A stretch of 64,000 nt of DNA from Brachionus rotundiformis (taxonomy: Eukaryota > Rotifera > Eurotatoria > Ploima > Brachionidae): contig JAESIW010000065.1 of assembly GCA_016802295.1 (NCBI GenBank), positions 2,098,063 through 2,162,062 of the forward strand, given 5' to 3'. Both the position numbers and the translations under genes were made by a program. The notes under the pieces are model-generated. The model was not told the DNA's origin, searched no databases, and saw only the letters and a list, made by a program, of their open reading frames with translations. This document shows, piece after piece, positions 12,391 to 23,807 of the stretch. The first letter of the stretch is position 1, and every line of letters begins with the position of its first letter.

Positions 12391-13601
12391 TTTTGCCTGT
12401 TATGTGACCAGTGACTTTATGTCGATTTGGTGACCAGGTATGGCACTGTATTGCGATGGACTTCATGTTTAAATGCAATTTTATCTGGTCAACTGTTTTG
12501 GGTTTTGTGAAATTCATTACAAAATGGCAAAAAGAACAGAAAAAAATGTAAAAAAATTGAATAACTTTTTTTCTAAAGGTTTAAACCTAATTCTGTGAAT
12601 GCAGAATGGTGCAACATTCAAAGTTGCATCAAATATCTATGTCTGCTAATTTTGCAGAGTTCAGCAGAAATTAAATTTCAATATAATCGAGTGTAGTGCA
12701 TTTTGCAGAGATTTTGCACATCATTAGCAGACTTTTACAGTTGATGCAACTTTGAATGTTGCACCATTCTGCATTCACAAAATTAATTTTAAACTTTTAG
12801 AAAAAAAGTTATTTAATTTTTTTACACTTTGTTCTGTTCTTTTGTACTGAACTTCACAACACCCTGTTTTGGCAAGAACAATTAACATATAGATTTTGAT
12901 AATAGTCGTTTAAACATAGTGCTTTTAATTTTACAAACTTTTATGAAACTAATGCAACATTTAAACAAAGTTTTTGATAAAAATAGCCGGTCCTTTGAGT
13001 GGCTTGCGAAAAATTGAGAAAAATGAGTGATCATAAATTGTTTTATATTTTGAACATCTGTTACATTGCCAAGTCAAGAGGCAATTTTTTGAATCCTTAG
13101 AACGCTTTCGAGTTGTTAGGTTCATATTTTGAGCTTTTTTCTACAATTTTTTATTTTTGTACAGCAAATATTAATCCGAAATCTACAAGTTTGTTAAAAA
13201 AATTTTTTCTTCATTCTCGTTTTCCATTTTTTTCTAGATAATAGTAAAAACTTTTTGATTATTATTAATATATCTTCAATTTTACATCAATGCTTAAATA
13301 ATTTTCATATTACATCAACAACAATGAAAAAAATCAAATCTTTCAAGTAAAGTTTCAATTGCAATTATTTTATTATATTTACAATTAAATTTTATTTAAC
13401 TTAAAAGAAATTTATGTGACCAATTTCAAAATTTTCGTGACCAAATGTTTATTTATAAACATTTTTACCAATAAATATTTTTGCCTGATCGCATATTAGG
13501 TAGCCCGTGAATATGTGACCAGGCAGAAAGAATACCTGATCACCAAATCGACATAAAGTCACTAGTCACATGATATGTGACCAACTGATCACATAACAGG
13601 A
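12391..13601. mobile_element. Nested palindromic (foldback/MITE-like) element
   Basis: The outer arms 12391-12446 and 13530-13601 are inverted copies: CCTGTTATGTGACCAG, then GTGACTTTATGTCGATTTGG, then TGACCAGGTAT on the left, mirrored on the right, where a further 22 bp (another GGTCACATA-type motif) is inserted. Inside, 12503-12635 and 12735-12870 form a second inverted repeat whose core, GTGAATGCAGAATGGTGCAA, is matched exactly in reverse complement at 12741-12778 and extends outward with a few mismatches. No transposase is present. It looks like one foldback element inserted in another, or a composite non-autonomous DNA transposon. Confidence 0.75.
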
Positions 13602-13999
13602 AAGACCCGAATTTATTACCTAGCAATTTGAAGTTACATTCACAACCCAAGTTATTTCTAAAAAAAAAAGTGGCTCATGTAGAAATCTGATGACATTTAA
13701 AGACAATTTTTTTATCAATTAATACAATAACTATCAATAAGATTAGTTTTATAGTTTTTAAATAAGTTGAGTTTTATCTAAGATGATATAATAATCAATA
13801 ACTAAAAAACAATTCAAGATAATTGAATTTATTAAAAAATTAATTTCTTAATTTTATTAAAAATTGTATTAAATGTTGTAAATTAAGCAAAAAACTAAAG
13901 AAAATTAAAATCTGTGAAAAGATGCTATTCACCTTGTTACTATTATTCTTAATAATTTTAATTTACAACATTTTAAAATTAAACTTAGCATTTAGACAA
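13602..13999. other. 3' flank of ferritin
   Basis: A/T-rich. It probably includes the ferritin 3' UTR immediately below 14000. No other gene is seen. Confidence 0.5.
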
Positions 14000-14521
14000 T
14001 TAGCCACTAAGTTCTTTGTCAAATAAATATTCACCAAGACCTTCAGGTCCAGCTCTCTTTAATTTTGTTATCAAATCTCCAAGCTTTTTGATCGATTCTA
14101 CTTGTTCATCAAGAAATTCTTCTTCTAGGAAGTCGCTCAAATGGGGATCATTGTATTGAGAAGCAATATTATGTAGTTTTAGCAATGAATCATTCACCTT
14201 TTTTTCGAGTTCCAGAGCTGATTCCAATGATTCTAATCCGTTGCTCCATTCAGTTTTTTCTGGACTTTTAACATCTTTTAAAACCACACGGCCACCTCTT
14301 TTGTTGAGATATTTCATCAACTTTTCTGCGTGTTCTCTCTCTTCATGCGAATTTTCCTTGTAAAATTTATGGAAACCTGGTAAAGCTACATCATCTCTAT
14401 TGAAGTGGAAAGACATAGATTGGTAGATATAACTTGCCGTCAGCTCTAAATTAATTTGTTCGTTTAGTGCTTTCTCTGATTCTTCATGGAAATTTTGTCT
14501 AATTCGACTAACTTGGGCCAT
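14000..14521 (-). CDS. Ferritin heavy chain (cytosolic type)
   Basis: Iron-storage subunit that oxidises Fe2+ and assembles into a 24-mer cage. The 173-residue single-exon reading frame starts MAQVSRIRQNFHEE, the usual length and start for cytosolic animal ferritins; an in-frame GTG 24 bases upstream is not a credible start. The ferroxidase residues are all present: Glu in NLELTASYIY, Glu and His in EEREHAEKL, Glu in LELEKKVND and Gln in FLDEQVES. The heavy-chain hallmark YLNKRGGRVVL is intact, and the C-terminus ends LGEYLFDKELSG. No signal peptide or mitochondrial presequence is seen. A hairpin resembling an iron-responsive element lies directly upstream, which suggests IRP-dependent translational control. 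Confidence 0.97.
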   Translation of the reverse strand: MAQVSRIRQNFHEESEKALNEQINLELTASYIYQSMSFHFNRDDVALPGFHKFYKENSHEEREHAEKLMKYLNKRGGRVVLKDVKSPEKTEWSNGLESLESALELEKKVNDSLLKLHNIASQYNDPHLSDFLEEEFLDEQVESIKKLGDLITKLKRAGPEGLGEYLFDKELSG

Positions 14522-14529
14522 TTCGTTGG

Positions 14530-14559
14530 TTGTTTGATCAGTCACTGCTGTCGAAACAA
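14530..14559 (-). promoter_or_regulatory. Candidate iron-responsive element in the ferritin 5' UTR
   Basis: On the ferritin strand the sequence reads TTGTTT, C, GACAG, CAGTGA, CTGAT, C, AAACAA. This is the IRE layout: a lower stem of 6 perfect pairs, an unpaired C, a 5-position upper stem and the CAGUGN apical loop (loop at 14542-14547). The upper stem has an A-A mismatch and a G-U pair, and the bulged C faces another C, so it is imperfect. It ends 8 bases before the ATG. Animal ferritin mRNAs commonly carry such an element, which IRP proteins bind to block translation at low iron. Confidence 0.72.
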
Positions 14560-15540
14560 TTTTTCGTTTTTGTTAAATATATGTTTTTTTAGTTAAATAA
14601 GATTTTCCTATTCGAATTTATAGTGTTTCCTTAGATAAAATAAAAATTTCGTATTTAAAATTTTCCTTATCAGTGTAATAAATTTTGTGATAATTTTTTT
14701 AAGTAATAACACATCATCAGATTTTATAAATTCTATACAACATTTTCAATAAAAATAAATTTTTTTAATAAAATTTATTCAGATTTGATTTATCATTAGA
14801 ATATTTAGATAATTGTCAAAAAATTAATTTTATCTCTTTTCTGAATGAAACAAATTTAAAACAAAACAATATTCTTTAAGTCTAATGAAGTCTTTATTTC
14901 GCATAATTAAAAAAATTTACGACTTTTAAAAATAAGTGCCTAATTTTATCTTATTTACTGTCAAATTTGATAAAAATTTTTATGATTTTAAAATACAAGT
15001 TTATAGTTATTTAACATCAAGCTGCATTTTATTATTTAATGTTTAATTTATTGGTTGGAACATAATTAATTGATGATTTAAAATTTTTAAAAGCTTTAAT
15101 TTTTTGAAAAATGCATAATTTCAAGACAAGTTTCATTGAAATCAATTATAATCAGGAATGGGAAGATTTCATTTAAAATAAAAAAATTGAATAATGAAGA
15201 GACAAGATACAGAGAAAAATGAAGAGATGTTTAGAAAAAAAATATCGTTAAATACTGGGAAAAATTCATTTTAGGAAATGAGTTAAAACTTTAATAATAT
15301 TATCATACAATTCAATAGATTGATTCTAAAAAAAAGAGATTTTTATAAATTCGGTAACATTCAAGAACTAATCTGATTTTAAAAAATATCTTTTAATTAC
15401 TAGAAATATAAATTCAAGTTATAATTCTTAGTAAATAAAACTTTATATAAATATAAATTAGTTTTTCCTGTTTATAAAAGAAAATATATATTATTGAGCT
15501 AATTGAGATTTTTTTTTATGAATTTAAACAAAATCAGTTA
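14560..15540. other. Ferritin upstream region, no gene seen
   Basis: About 1 kb of A/T-rich sequence that should hold the ferritin promoter. No coding exon or RNA gene was recognised. Confidence 0.5.
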
Positions 15541-15905
15541 ATTTTTTGTCACCCTCCTCGTTTTGTAACCGAGTTTGGAATCGGCTTTGGCAGAGTTATG
15601 ACAGCGTCTTTCCTTTAGAAGACAGTTGGACGTTCATCATAAATAGCGTCACTCACCCGAGCACTAGCTTGGAACAAACTAAGCGACTTCTCTCTTACTC
15701 GAGACTCGGATTCTATATTGGGAGATGGTCAAAACCAACGGCGCCCTCATACGACAAGACTTAGACTAAGGCCTATGGACCCGCCATACAGCTCTTCTGC
15801 AGACTAAGTAAAAGACCAAATGCATCGTGTGTGCATTTGGCTGCCACCAACCTCCTCTTATTTCATCAAAACTTGGGGCCCACGGCTCAGCAAAGTTAAG
15901 TTTTT
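15541..15905. other. GC-richer island of unknown nature
   Basis: About 360 bp with near-balanced base composition sit abruptly between long A/T-rich flanks ending in T runs. Both strands contain short open frames (about 60-72 codons), but none resembles a known protein. It does not match tRNA or rRNA by eye. A SINE, a fragment of a retroelement or a structured RNA gene are all possible. Confidence 0.4.
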
Positions 15906-16474
15906 TTTCAAAAATTAAAAAATGAAATGATATAAATGACCAATATGGCATCCTAATTTATAGCCTTATGTGTACACGAGTCATTTAAACAAATTTAACT
16001 AATTTAACAAATTTAGTTCTTTTATTTAAAGATCATTACAACCTGTTATAAAAATTCATTTTTTTAACTAAAATAGGAAAAAAACAGCTATTTTGAATAG
16101 ATATTTAATAAGAATATAGATTCTTGATGGCTTTACTTCTAGAATTTAATATTTTTAAGGAAATAATTCATATGTATTTAAAAAAAATAAAAAAAAAATA
16201 TACAAAGATAACTCTTTTTGTTGTTGCTTGTTTAAATTAATAAAAAAATGTATTGTTTTTAATTTTTATTTTCCATCTATTTGCTAATTAACAATCAAAA
16301 AATGTAATGCTAAATTAACTATTTAGTCAAATCTGACGAGTATCTTAAAATTTAAATAATATTAAAAAAACAATAAATCTCTAACAATTAAAAAAAAATT
16401 TTATAGTCATTAGACTCCTAATTTTCTAACCAATTTTAAATGCTTCGAGTGGTTTTTTGTTTGAGGTTTAAATT
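15906..16474. other. 3' flank of the metalloproteinase gene
   Basis: A/T-rich sequence with T- and A-runs. It probably contains the metalloproteinase 3' UTR at its right end. Confidence 0.5.
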
Positions 16475-19400
16475 TTAAAAACTAATAAAAACCAAAAATA
16501 ATAAAGTACATAAATAGATAAAATCAAGACTTGATCTAGTGCTTGATGAGTAAAAATTTTTAACCAAAATATTAGATTCTTTTTTTTTCTCATTTGAATT
16601 TTGATCATTGCTGTTCCTTGTCAACCGAGCTAAATACGATGGAGCATGACGAGCGGCAATTCTCGATTCTTTAGTGTAAATGTCATCCGCAATAAATGCT
16701 TGCTTATAACTGGGACCCAAGAAGAGTGGGTTATGTGGCTTGTAATTTGCCTGTACACAATCGAATAAGAAATATCTGATGTCCAAGCTTTCTTGACTGA
16801 TTGGAATGGACCAGTAATTAAACTTATACATAGATGAGTTGGATATAATGTAAGCCAATGGCTCAGTTAAACTATTGTCCAATCGGGGATTTCTCCAACT
16901 AACTGCGGCATTTGTTTTGAATGGAATTTTGCCAGTTACATTTGAATTCCAATCGCTTTGCCAAAATTCATAATCTTTAAAGAAGAATATTGATGTAGCG
17001 ATTGAAAATGCGCTATCAACTGATTTAAATGGCATATCTGGGTACTCGTCTCTCAAAAGCTTTGGATAACTTGGTACTAATAAATACTTTGGAGGATAAG
17101 ATAAAACGACTTTGTACTTCCAAATTGTTTGATTCTAGATTAAAATTTAATTTAAAAATAATTCAATAAGGCAATAATTTTTTTTGGTAATACTTTGGTA
17201 AAGTGGTAAAGATCGTCATATAGGTATGCTGAATCAATATTACCGGGTAAACCAGGGAAGAGATCTGTAATTTTTTTTGGCCAGCCCTCGTAATCAAACA
17301 ATCGCCACTTGGTCAAGCCTCTGATATGCCATATGAAGTTACCTTTGAACACAAGAGCATTTCCCCATTCTGTTCGTGTTGTAGCATCGATAACTGGATC
17401 ATTACACAGATCAGCAGGTTCATCAATCAATTCTGTTGTGGTTCTAATCAAATCATGGGCTGTTACAGTATTTGGCAAAGTTGTTTCCATATCAGTACTA
17501 TTTTCAGCAATAAAACTAGCTGAAGTTGAATATAAAACATCAGCATAAGTGCTCTCGGTCTCAATTGGTTCTTCTGTGGTCATATTTTCATAAGTTATAT
17601 TTTCCAAATTTTGAGTAGTTATCAATTCACTAGTTGTAAAAAATTCAGGACTAGCAGTAGATGTAAAATTTTCTTGAGCAAAATCAATCTTTTGTGAGGT
17701 AAAATATTCAAATGAATCAGTAACTGGGATTTGGGTTGAATTAAATTCGTTTTCAGTTTGATTTTCAAATATTTCTTCCGCATTTAAATTATTTGATGAA
17801 GTGCTATTTAATTTTATCATATCATCATCTTCAGGAGTACTTGAAGTAGTTGTTCCAATTAATTTTAGCAATTCAAGAAATTCCGAGTCATTAATAGTAT
17901 CCTCAGATTCATATGAATCTTCATATTCTTCACTTTGGTATTCATTGTTCTCCAGTGAAGGCGCAATTGTAGTAAGCATTTGAGTTGAGGTAGCAATTGA
18001 TGGTTCAATATTTAAATAATTGGTTTTGTTTATGTGAAATAATGCTGAATCAAGAAGGCTAGTGAGAAAACTTTTTGAAGATGTGTCTGGTGATGTAGTG
18101 ACCAGCATGAGCTCATCTTGATAATACTCATCATCACTATTGAGTATATTTGAAGTTTTAGAAGTAAAATAATTGTAATCAGAAGTAAGATATGAATCTG
18201 ATGTATGCTGTTCTGGTAAGTCGACTCTTGTAGTAGCCACTAGACTTTGAGAATATGGTTTTAATTCATCCGAATTTTTGTTGATTATTATTTCAGCTGT
18301 TGTGTCAACTTCGTCACTCAGATCTTCACTTTCAAAGCTTTCGGTATTCTTGCCAGTGGTAGTTGATTGTACCTTGTTTCCAGTATTATAATCCTCCTCT
18401 TCACTCGATAACTCAGAACTGTACTCAGCTGATTGAATTTGTTGTTCAGAATGGGTTGATAAAGTAGTGTTTATTTTAGTACTTTCATTATTTATCAGTC
18501 TTGTTGATTCAAAATATATTGGTTCAAAACTGCTGGCAAATGTAGATGGTACTATAGTGGTAGTTGAAGCTGTAGTAAAAGTAGAGGCTGAAGTAGCGGT
18601 TGAAGTTGGTATTGTGGTAGTTGTAGTAGTTGCAGTAGTTGTGGTAGTTGTTGTAGTTGTTGTTGTTGTTGTTGTTGTAGTGGTTGTAGTGGTTGTAGTA
18701 GGAGTTGTAGTTTTAGTTGTAGTGGTAGTTGAGGTTTCTGTTGGAACAAATTCGGTTGTCGGTGTAGCTGTAGTGACAGGAGTGCTGGTCATATGGGTCT
18801 GTTCATACAATTTGTGTTCTAAAAATTTTGAAAATTGGTATTTATAAACAAGACAGATATTTTTAAGCTTTACTTGACTCAAGTCCTAGGATCATTCGTA
18901 AGTTTTTAATATCCTCTTCGAGAATTTCTTCACCTCCAAAATAGAAGAGCGGGGACATAATTGATTTGGGGTTGCTGGAATGGTCCAAGCCGAACAAATG
19001 ACCAATTTCGTGTATCAATACTGATAACAGACGGTTGCCATAGCCCCAATTTTCAGAGTCATCCTTTTAAGTCATTTATTTTTTGTACTAGAATAAGAAT
19101 TAAATTCATAATTTCAATTACCAAGTGAATGTGTCCCCTAAATGGTGATCGATTGTTGCTCAGTGAGCAAGAATGGGCCAATTCACCATCGATGCCGTCA
19201 AAGAGCATCGAATCACCATGATTTCCCTCGGCAAAGTAAATGGTAATGTTACTGTTTTCATATATTTCGTCGATTTCGCTTAATTTCCTCACTCTCACAT
19301 CACCATATAAATGTTTAAGCCAAATCTTAAAAAAATTTAAATTAAAATAATAATTTTATTCTAAAATTTTATCTCACATTGAAAGCTTTTTCAACTAGTT

Positions 19401-19984
19401 TTTCAACTGCTTCGTTTGAAATCGTCTTGGAAAATCTATTCAAATATGGATTGTACTTTTTGATTGAGTAAGTCAGCTTTCTTAGGCCACGTCTTAGAAT
19501 ACCTTTAAACAAAAGTAAAAATTTTTATGCATTTTTTATATAAATTTTAACTAACTAAAATCATTTGTTCTGAAACTTAAAAATTTTGAAGAACTAAATT
19601 GTAGATCAAAGTCTTTGTTGCCACATCTTGGCTTGGCCATTTTCATTATTGTCTCCTCGTCTATTTTACCTGAGCGCGTAATGTTAAACATTGTCTGAAA
19701 GATTACCAAACCACGGTAAATATCTCTGGCATTGTTTTGCATAAACTTAAGAGAATCGTCAGCATGTTGTTTACACACGTTTTCATTCATGTAGCCATAT
19801 CGGCACAGGTAGCTCTTAATTTAAGGTTAAAAATTCACCGGACATGTTTCTATTACAGTAAGTGTACCTTGACCAAGTGAAATTTTGTCTCATCAACAGT
19901 AATAAAGTAAGATAAGACCTGATGATGTGATATTACAATAAACAATATTAATTTTGGTATTAAACTGCACTTCATGTTTTTCAT
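16475..19984 (-). CDS. Matrix metalloproteinase with Thr-rich linker, hemopexin domain and hydrophobic tail
   Basis: Zinc endopeptidase of the extracellular matrix. Seven exons join with matching phases: 19868-19984, 19556-19814, 19378-19502, 19122-19325, 18874-19063, 17194-18818 and 16475-17134, giving 1059 residues. Order: signal peptide (about 1-27, KLILFIVIS core), prodomain with cysteine switch KPRCGNKDF (Cys about 103), possible furin-like site RRGLR just before KLTYSI, and catalytic domain with HEIGHLFGLDH (253-263) and Met-turn SIMSP. Next come a Thr/Ser/Glu-rich linker of about 470 residues, including a long Thr run encoded by a microsatellite, a hemopexin domain (CNDPVID to FLFDC, about 770-965), and a C-terminal hydrophobic stretch (SLDFIYLCTLLFLVFISF) with no cytoplasmic tail. 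The tail suggests a GPI-anchored MT-MMP. Confidence 0.93.
18570..18740. repeat. Trinucleotide microsatellite coding poly-Thr
   Basis: A degenerate GTT/GTA/GTG run on the plus strand reads as ACN codons on the minus strand and produces the Thr tract of the metalloproteinase linker. Pure TGT units cluster around 18655-18680, so length variation between alleles is likely. Confidence 0.85.
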
Positions 19985-22900
19985 TGAATAAAAAAATTTG
20001 GTTTGATTTTTCGGATGAAATTTTCTCAATTTATATATTCGATTTTTTCTATATGAACTTTTATGTCAACTTATTTTTAATCACTTTTTTTATGTCAAAA
20101 GGAATATAAAGTCGACTTTCTAAATAAAAGAATAAAAGAAAAGGCTTAAAATAAAATTATCTCCTGTTCCGCATCTAATTTTGGGCTTTATATATTAAAA
20201 TAGAGGAGACTCTAGTTGATATTTAAACTTTTGATTTTGAATTTTATGCTTGTAATAGGATGTCTAAATACTAAGTGTATTTTAATATTCTTAATACTAA
20301 ATTAGAAATTAAATTGTAAAGAAATAAATTACAATTCTAGTTCGGGATTAATGGAATTGGTAACCATAATCCATAGACTTTTAAATACAAGTTGATATTT
20401 TGATTTGTTTTTAAATATCAATTTAATACGTGGTGCTCTATGCAACCAAACTTGACCAAAAAAATTGATGTAACTAGCAAAAGTAAATTAGACTAATTAA
20501 GGGACGTATACATTTATTAATCTAAATTCAAATAAAACTTAAATTAAACCTCATCAGCTGTATTCGACTTTTGATTGCGATATTTTGCGGTCATCTATTG
20601 AACGTGACTAGACCAGCAAATTTATTTGGCATAGGCTTTGACTAAGGTTTAGATTGTGCTCCTATCTAGATTTAAAAATATCAAAAACGCAAAACAAAAG
20701 CAAATAGAGACGCCAATACTTGCTTTTACAAATTCTTTTCTATTAATTGGTTGTAAATATGTATATGAAAAAAATATTTACATTTTATCTATTTGCAATG
20801 GTTGTAGAGCCAATGTTTGGCAGGTATTCATAGATCGAAGATTAGGGTTGTTTAGATATAAAAAAATAGTGCTCTTATTTGAATAAGTACATTTAGGACC
20901 TAGGAGAGTTCACTGAATCAACATGTATAAAATAAAAAAGTAGAAATTATTTCAGGAAAGGCTAACATTTTCAATTAAACAAAAATGTCCTTAGAAATTA
21001 TATTTCTTATTAAATTAAGTATATAAATCAGATCAAATGAAAAATTTTTGACAAAACTGAATTTTGAATAGAATTTCCTCAGACTTTAAATAGCTCTACA
21101 ACAAAAAAATTTATAAATATTTGATTAATAATCTGTCTATACACTAATAAAAGTGCTAAAGTATTCCCAAAATATTCAAATAAAACTTATTTTCCAATTA
21201 GTCTAGATAATAAAAATTGACCAATAATTTACTTGTTGCCAAGTTCCGAATATATGTAGCTTTACAACTAAAATCATTTCTATCGTCTCTTTCAATATTT
21301 AGTTATTATTTTTTTAATTAAAATCAAATTTAACCAAATTTAGAAAATAATCTGACCGCATAGTGGTAGTAATATTATCAAAAATTAATATTTAACGATT
21401 TCAGAACCTAATAAGATACAGATTGGAAATTAGATATTTTTTAACAAGACTTGTCGTCATTTTTTAAATTGATCTTTTTATATTTTAAATTGAATAGAAG
21501 AAAAAATAATGATAATGGATCACTTATTTAGAAAAGGAACCTTATACCAATAGACTTATTTTTACTGCTTGATAATGCTCTCAGATTTTATCTGAAAATT
21601 ATTTTATTTATGAATTTGGTTTCTTCAATTTAAATATCTCAATATTAAAATTGCTACATAAAAAAATACAATTTAAAATTAAAGATGAAATGATTAAATT
21701 TTTAGAATTTAAATTATTTTCATCAATTTTTTCTTGATAAAAAGAAGATAACAAAAGGTCAATTTGACTCTTGTTTTATTTTTTTTAAATTTATTGTTAT
21801 ACTAAATAATAACTTTTTGGTATCACACCATTTTTGATTTATTTATTTATGATAAAACTTCATTCTTAAATGTTTCAAAAAAATCTGTTTACCAATTTTA
21901 TTGGCTATAATAATTTATTCTCAAATTCAATGTCATAAATTTTAAAATTATCTTATCATTAGTGTTTTTAGAAATTAAAAACAGCTAAAGATTATTGAAA
22001 ATATTTTTAGATATAGATAATCTGAAATATGGATGAAATTTATTAGCTGTATTCAATACATATTATTCAGTGCTGATTTTATTAATCAAGAAAATAATTA
22101 ACTTTTTAATTTAAAAAATCTGATTTTGAAGAAACTTGATCTTTCAGCCTTTGAAATATTTTTATAAAACTAAAAATTGTTTAAATACAGTTATAAAAAA
22201 AACAGTAAAAAAATTAATTAATTTTATTAATCAAACATAAGGAGTATAAATGCAATAAAATCAATAATTGGATTGATATGACAATAATATTGATAGCTAT
22301 CCATATATATACCATATTCTTTAGTTGAATTTATTTTCAAAAAAACCATCAGTTAAGTATGAAGCAAGCAATACTGTTTTGTACAAATAATCTCTTTATG
22401 ATAAATATAATAAACATAAATATGTAAATGTACTAGAGCATCCCAGTTAGACTTGTTGATGATTTGGTTAGACAATGTTTCATATTTCTTTTTTTTTTTC
22501 CATGGTTTTTCCATAAAATTAATATCTTTAAACCTTACTTTTTTATATCCTTTGTTATTAATCAATTATTTAAATAATTTTGGAAAAATATAATCAGTAA
22601 GCTTTCTCTATTTCTCTCTAAAAAGTAAAAAAATTATATAATTTTAAACAGCTTTTACAATTTATCTATTAAAATCTTTATTTAAAATAAATCGAATGCT
22701 ATTTAAAAATAAAAATATTTGGATTAATTGTAAATGAAATGAAGCAGAGTTTAATTGAAGTGGTTTTATAGTCGACTGCCATCAGCATTCTCACACAATT
22801 AGAATTTTTGATTTTTTATTGAAAAAATCAAGTCAAGCTCATAATAAAAATCTCAGAAAAAAAATCAAGTATATCTTTTTTTTCAGCTTAAGATTAATTT

Positions 22901-23790
22901 ACTATTTAAAATGAATTGATCAATGATTTTATCAAATTTTATTGCATTATTTCCAGTTTTTCGTGGGATACATCATCGATCGATATTTTTCAATATATTT
23001 AATGATGAAAATGTTTAAAAACTTTCTAAATTAGAATAAAAATCTTTTTTTAATTCATCTAATCAGGATTAAAGATAGTTTAAAGATGAAATTTAAATTT
23101 ATAAAAATCACAAAAATAGTTATTATAAACTCGTTAATCATTTCAATATTTTAAAATAATTTAAATACAAATTGAATGAATAATTACATAAACTAATGGG
23201 AAAAATAAGTAATTTAATTGAGTTTTAAAATGAGTCTTTAATATATCAATAATTAAGCACACAAGTTTTTACTTAAGTCTGCCACTAGGTAGTCTTTCTA
23301 ACTACCAAGCCCAAATGATTAACAATTGATTATTTAATTAATAAAACTCGAGAGTATTTCTGAAAAATTTACATCATGAATACAATCAAGACCCTATGTT
23401 GTTATCTAACAATTTTTTTAATTTAACAAAATTAAATAAAAGTGATTAGAGTAACCCAAAATATCAAATTAATGGCTTATAATTTAGTTGAGTTATATTT
23501 AAATTAGAAAATAAAATTATCTTTCTTTTAGATCAATATCTTTTCAATATTCAATTTTAAATTTCTTTCATCAACTAAAAAATGCTGAAAACTCAATGAG
23601 TAATTAATTTTTTTCAATAAAAATCTTTTCAATAGCAGAATCGAGTAACTTTTCTGTCTTTTCTTTTCTAATTGTATTTAAGCATTTACATTTATTTGAA
23701 AAATTTCATTTTTGTAGATAATTTTATATTAGAAGAATTTGTTTCTCTATCAATTACATATTTTTATTTGGCAAAAAAATTTACATAAAA
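19985..23790. other. 3.8-kb gene-free stretch
   Basis: A/T-rich throughout, with only short spurious frames. It should contain the 5' end of the metalloproteinase gene and, near its right end, an unrecognised first exon of the stomatin gene. I see no RNA gene, tandem array or transposon protein. Confidence 0.5.
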
Positions 23791-23807
23791 TTTCGAATTG
23801 GATTCAG

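Noticed and set aside
14522..14545. Longer ferritin start at GTG
   Set aside because: Animal ferritins start at the equivalent of MAQVSRIRQNFH, GTG is not a normal start in animals, and the stretch forms part of the IRE hairpin.
18467..18847. Plus-strand frame with long Val runs
   Set aside because: It is the complement of the Thr-rich linker of the metalloproteinase; the minus strand carries the supported gene.
22353..22565. 70-codon minus-strand frame
   Set aside because: Low-complexity Lys/Ile/Tyr composition in A/T-rich DNA, with no supporting feature.
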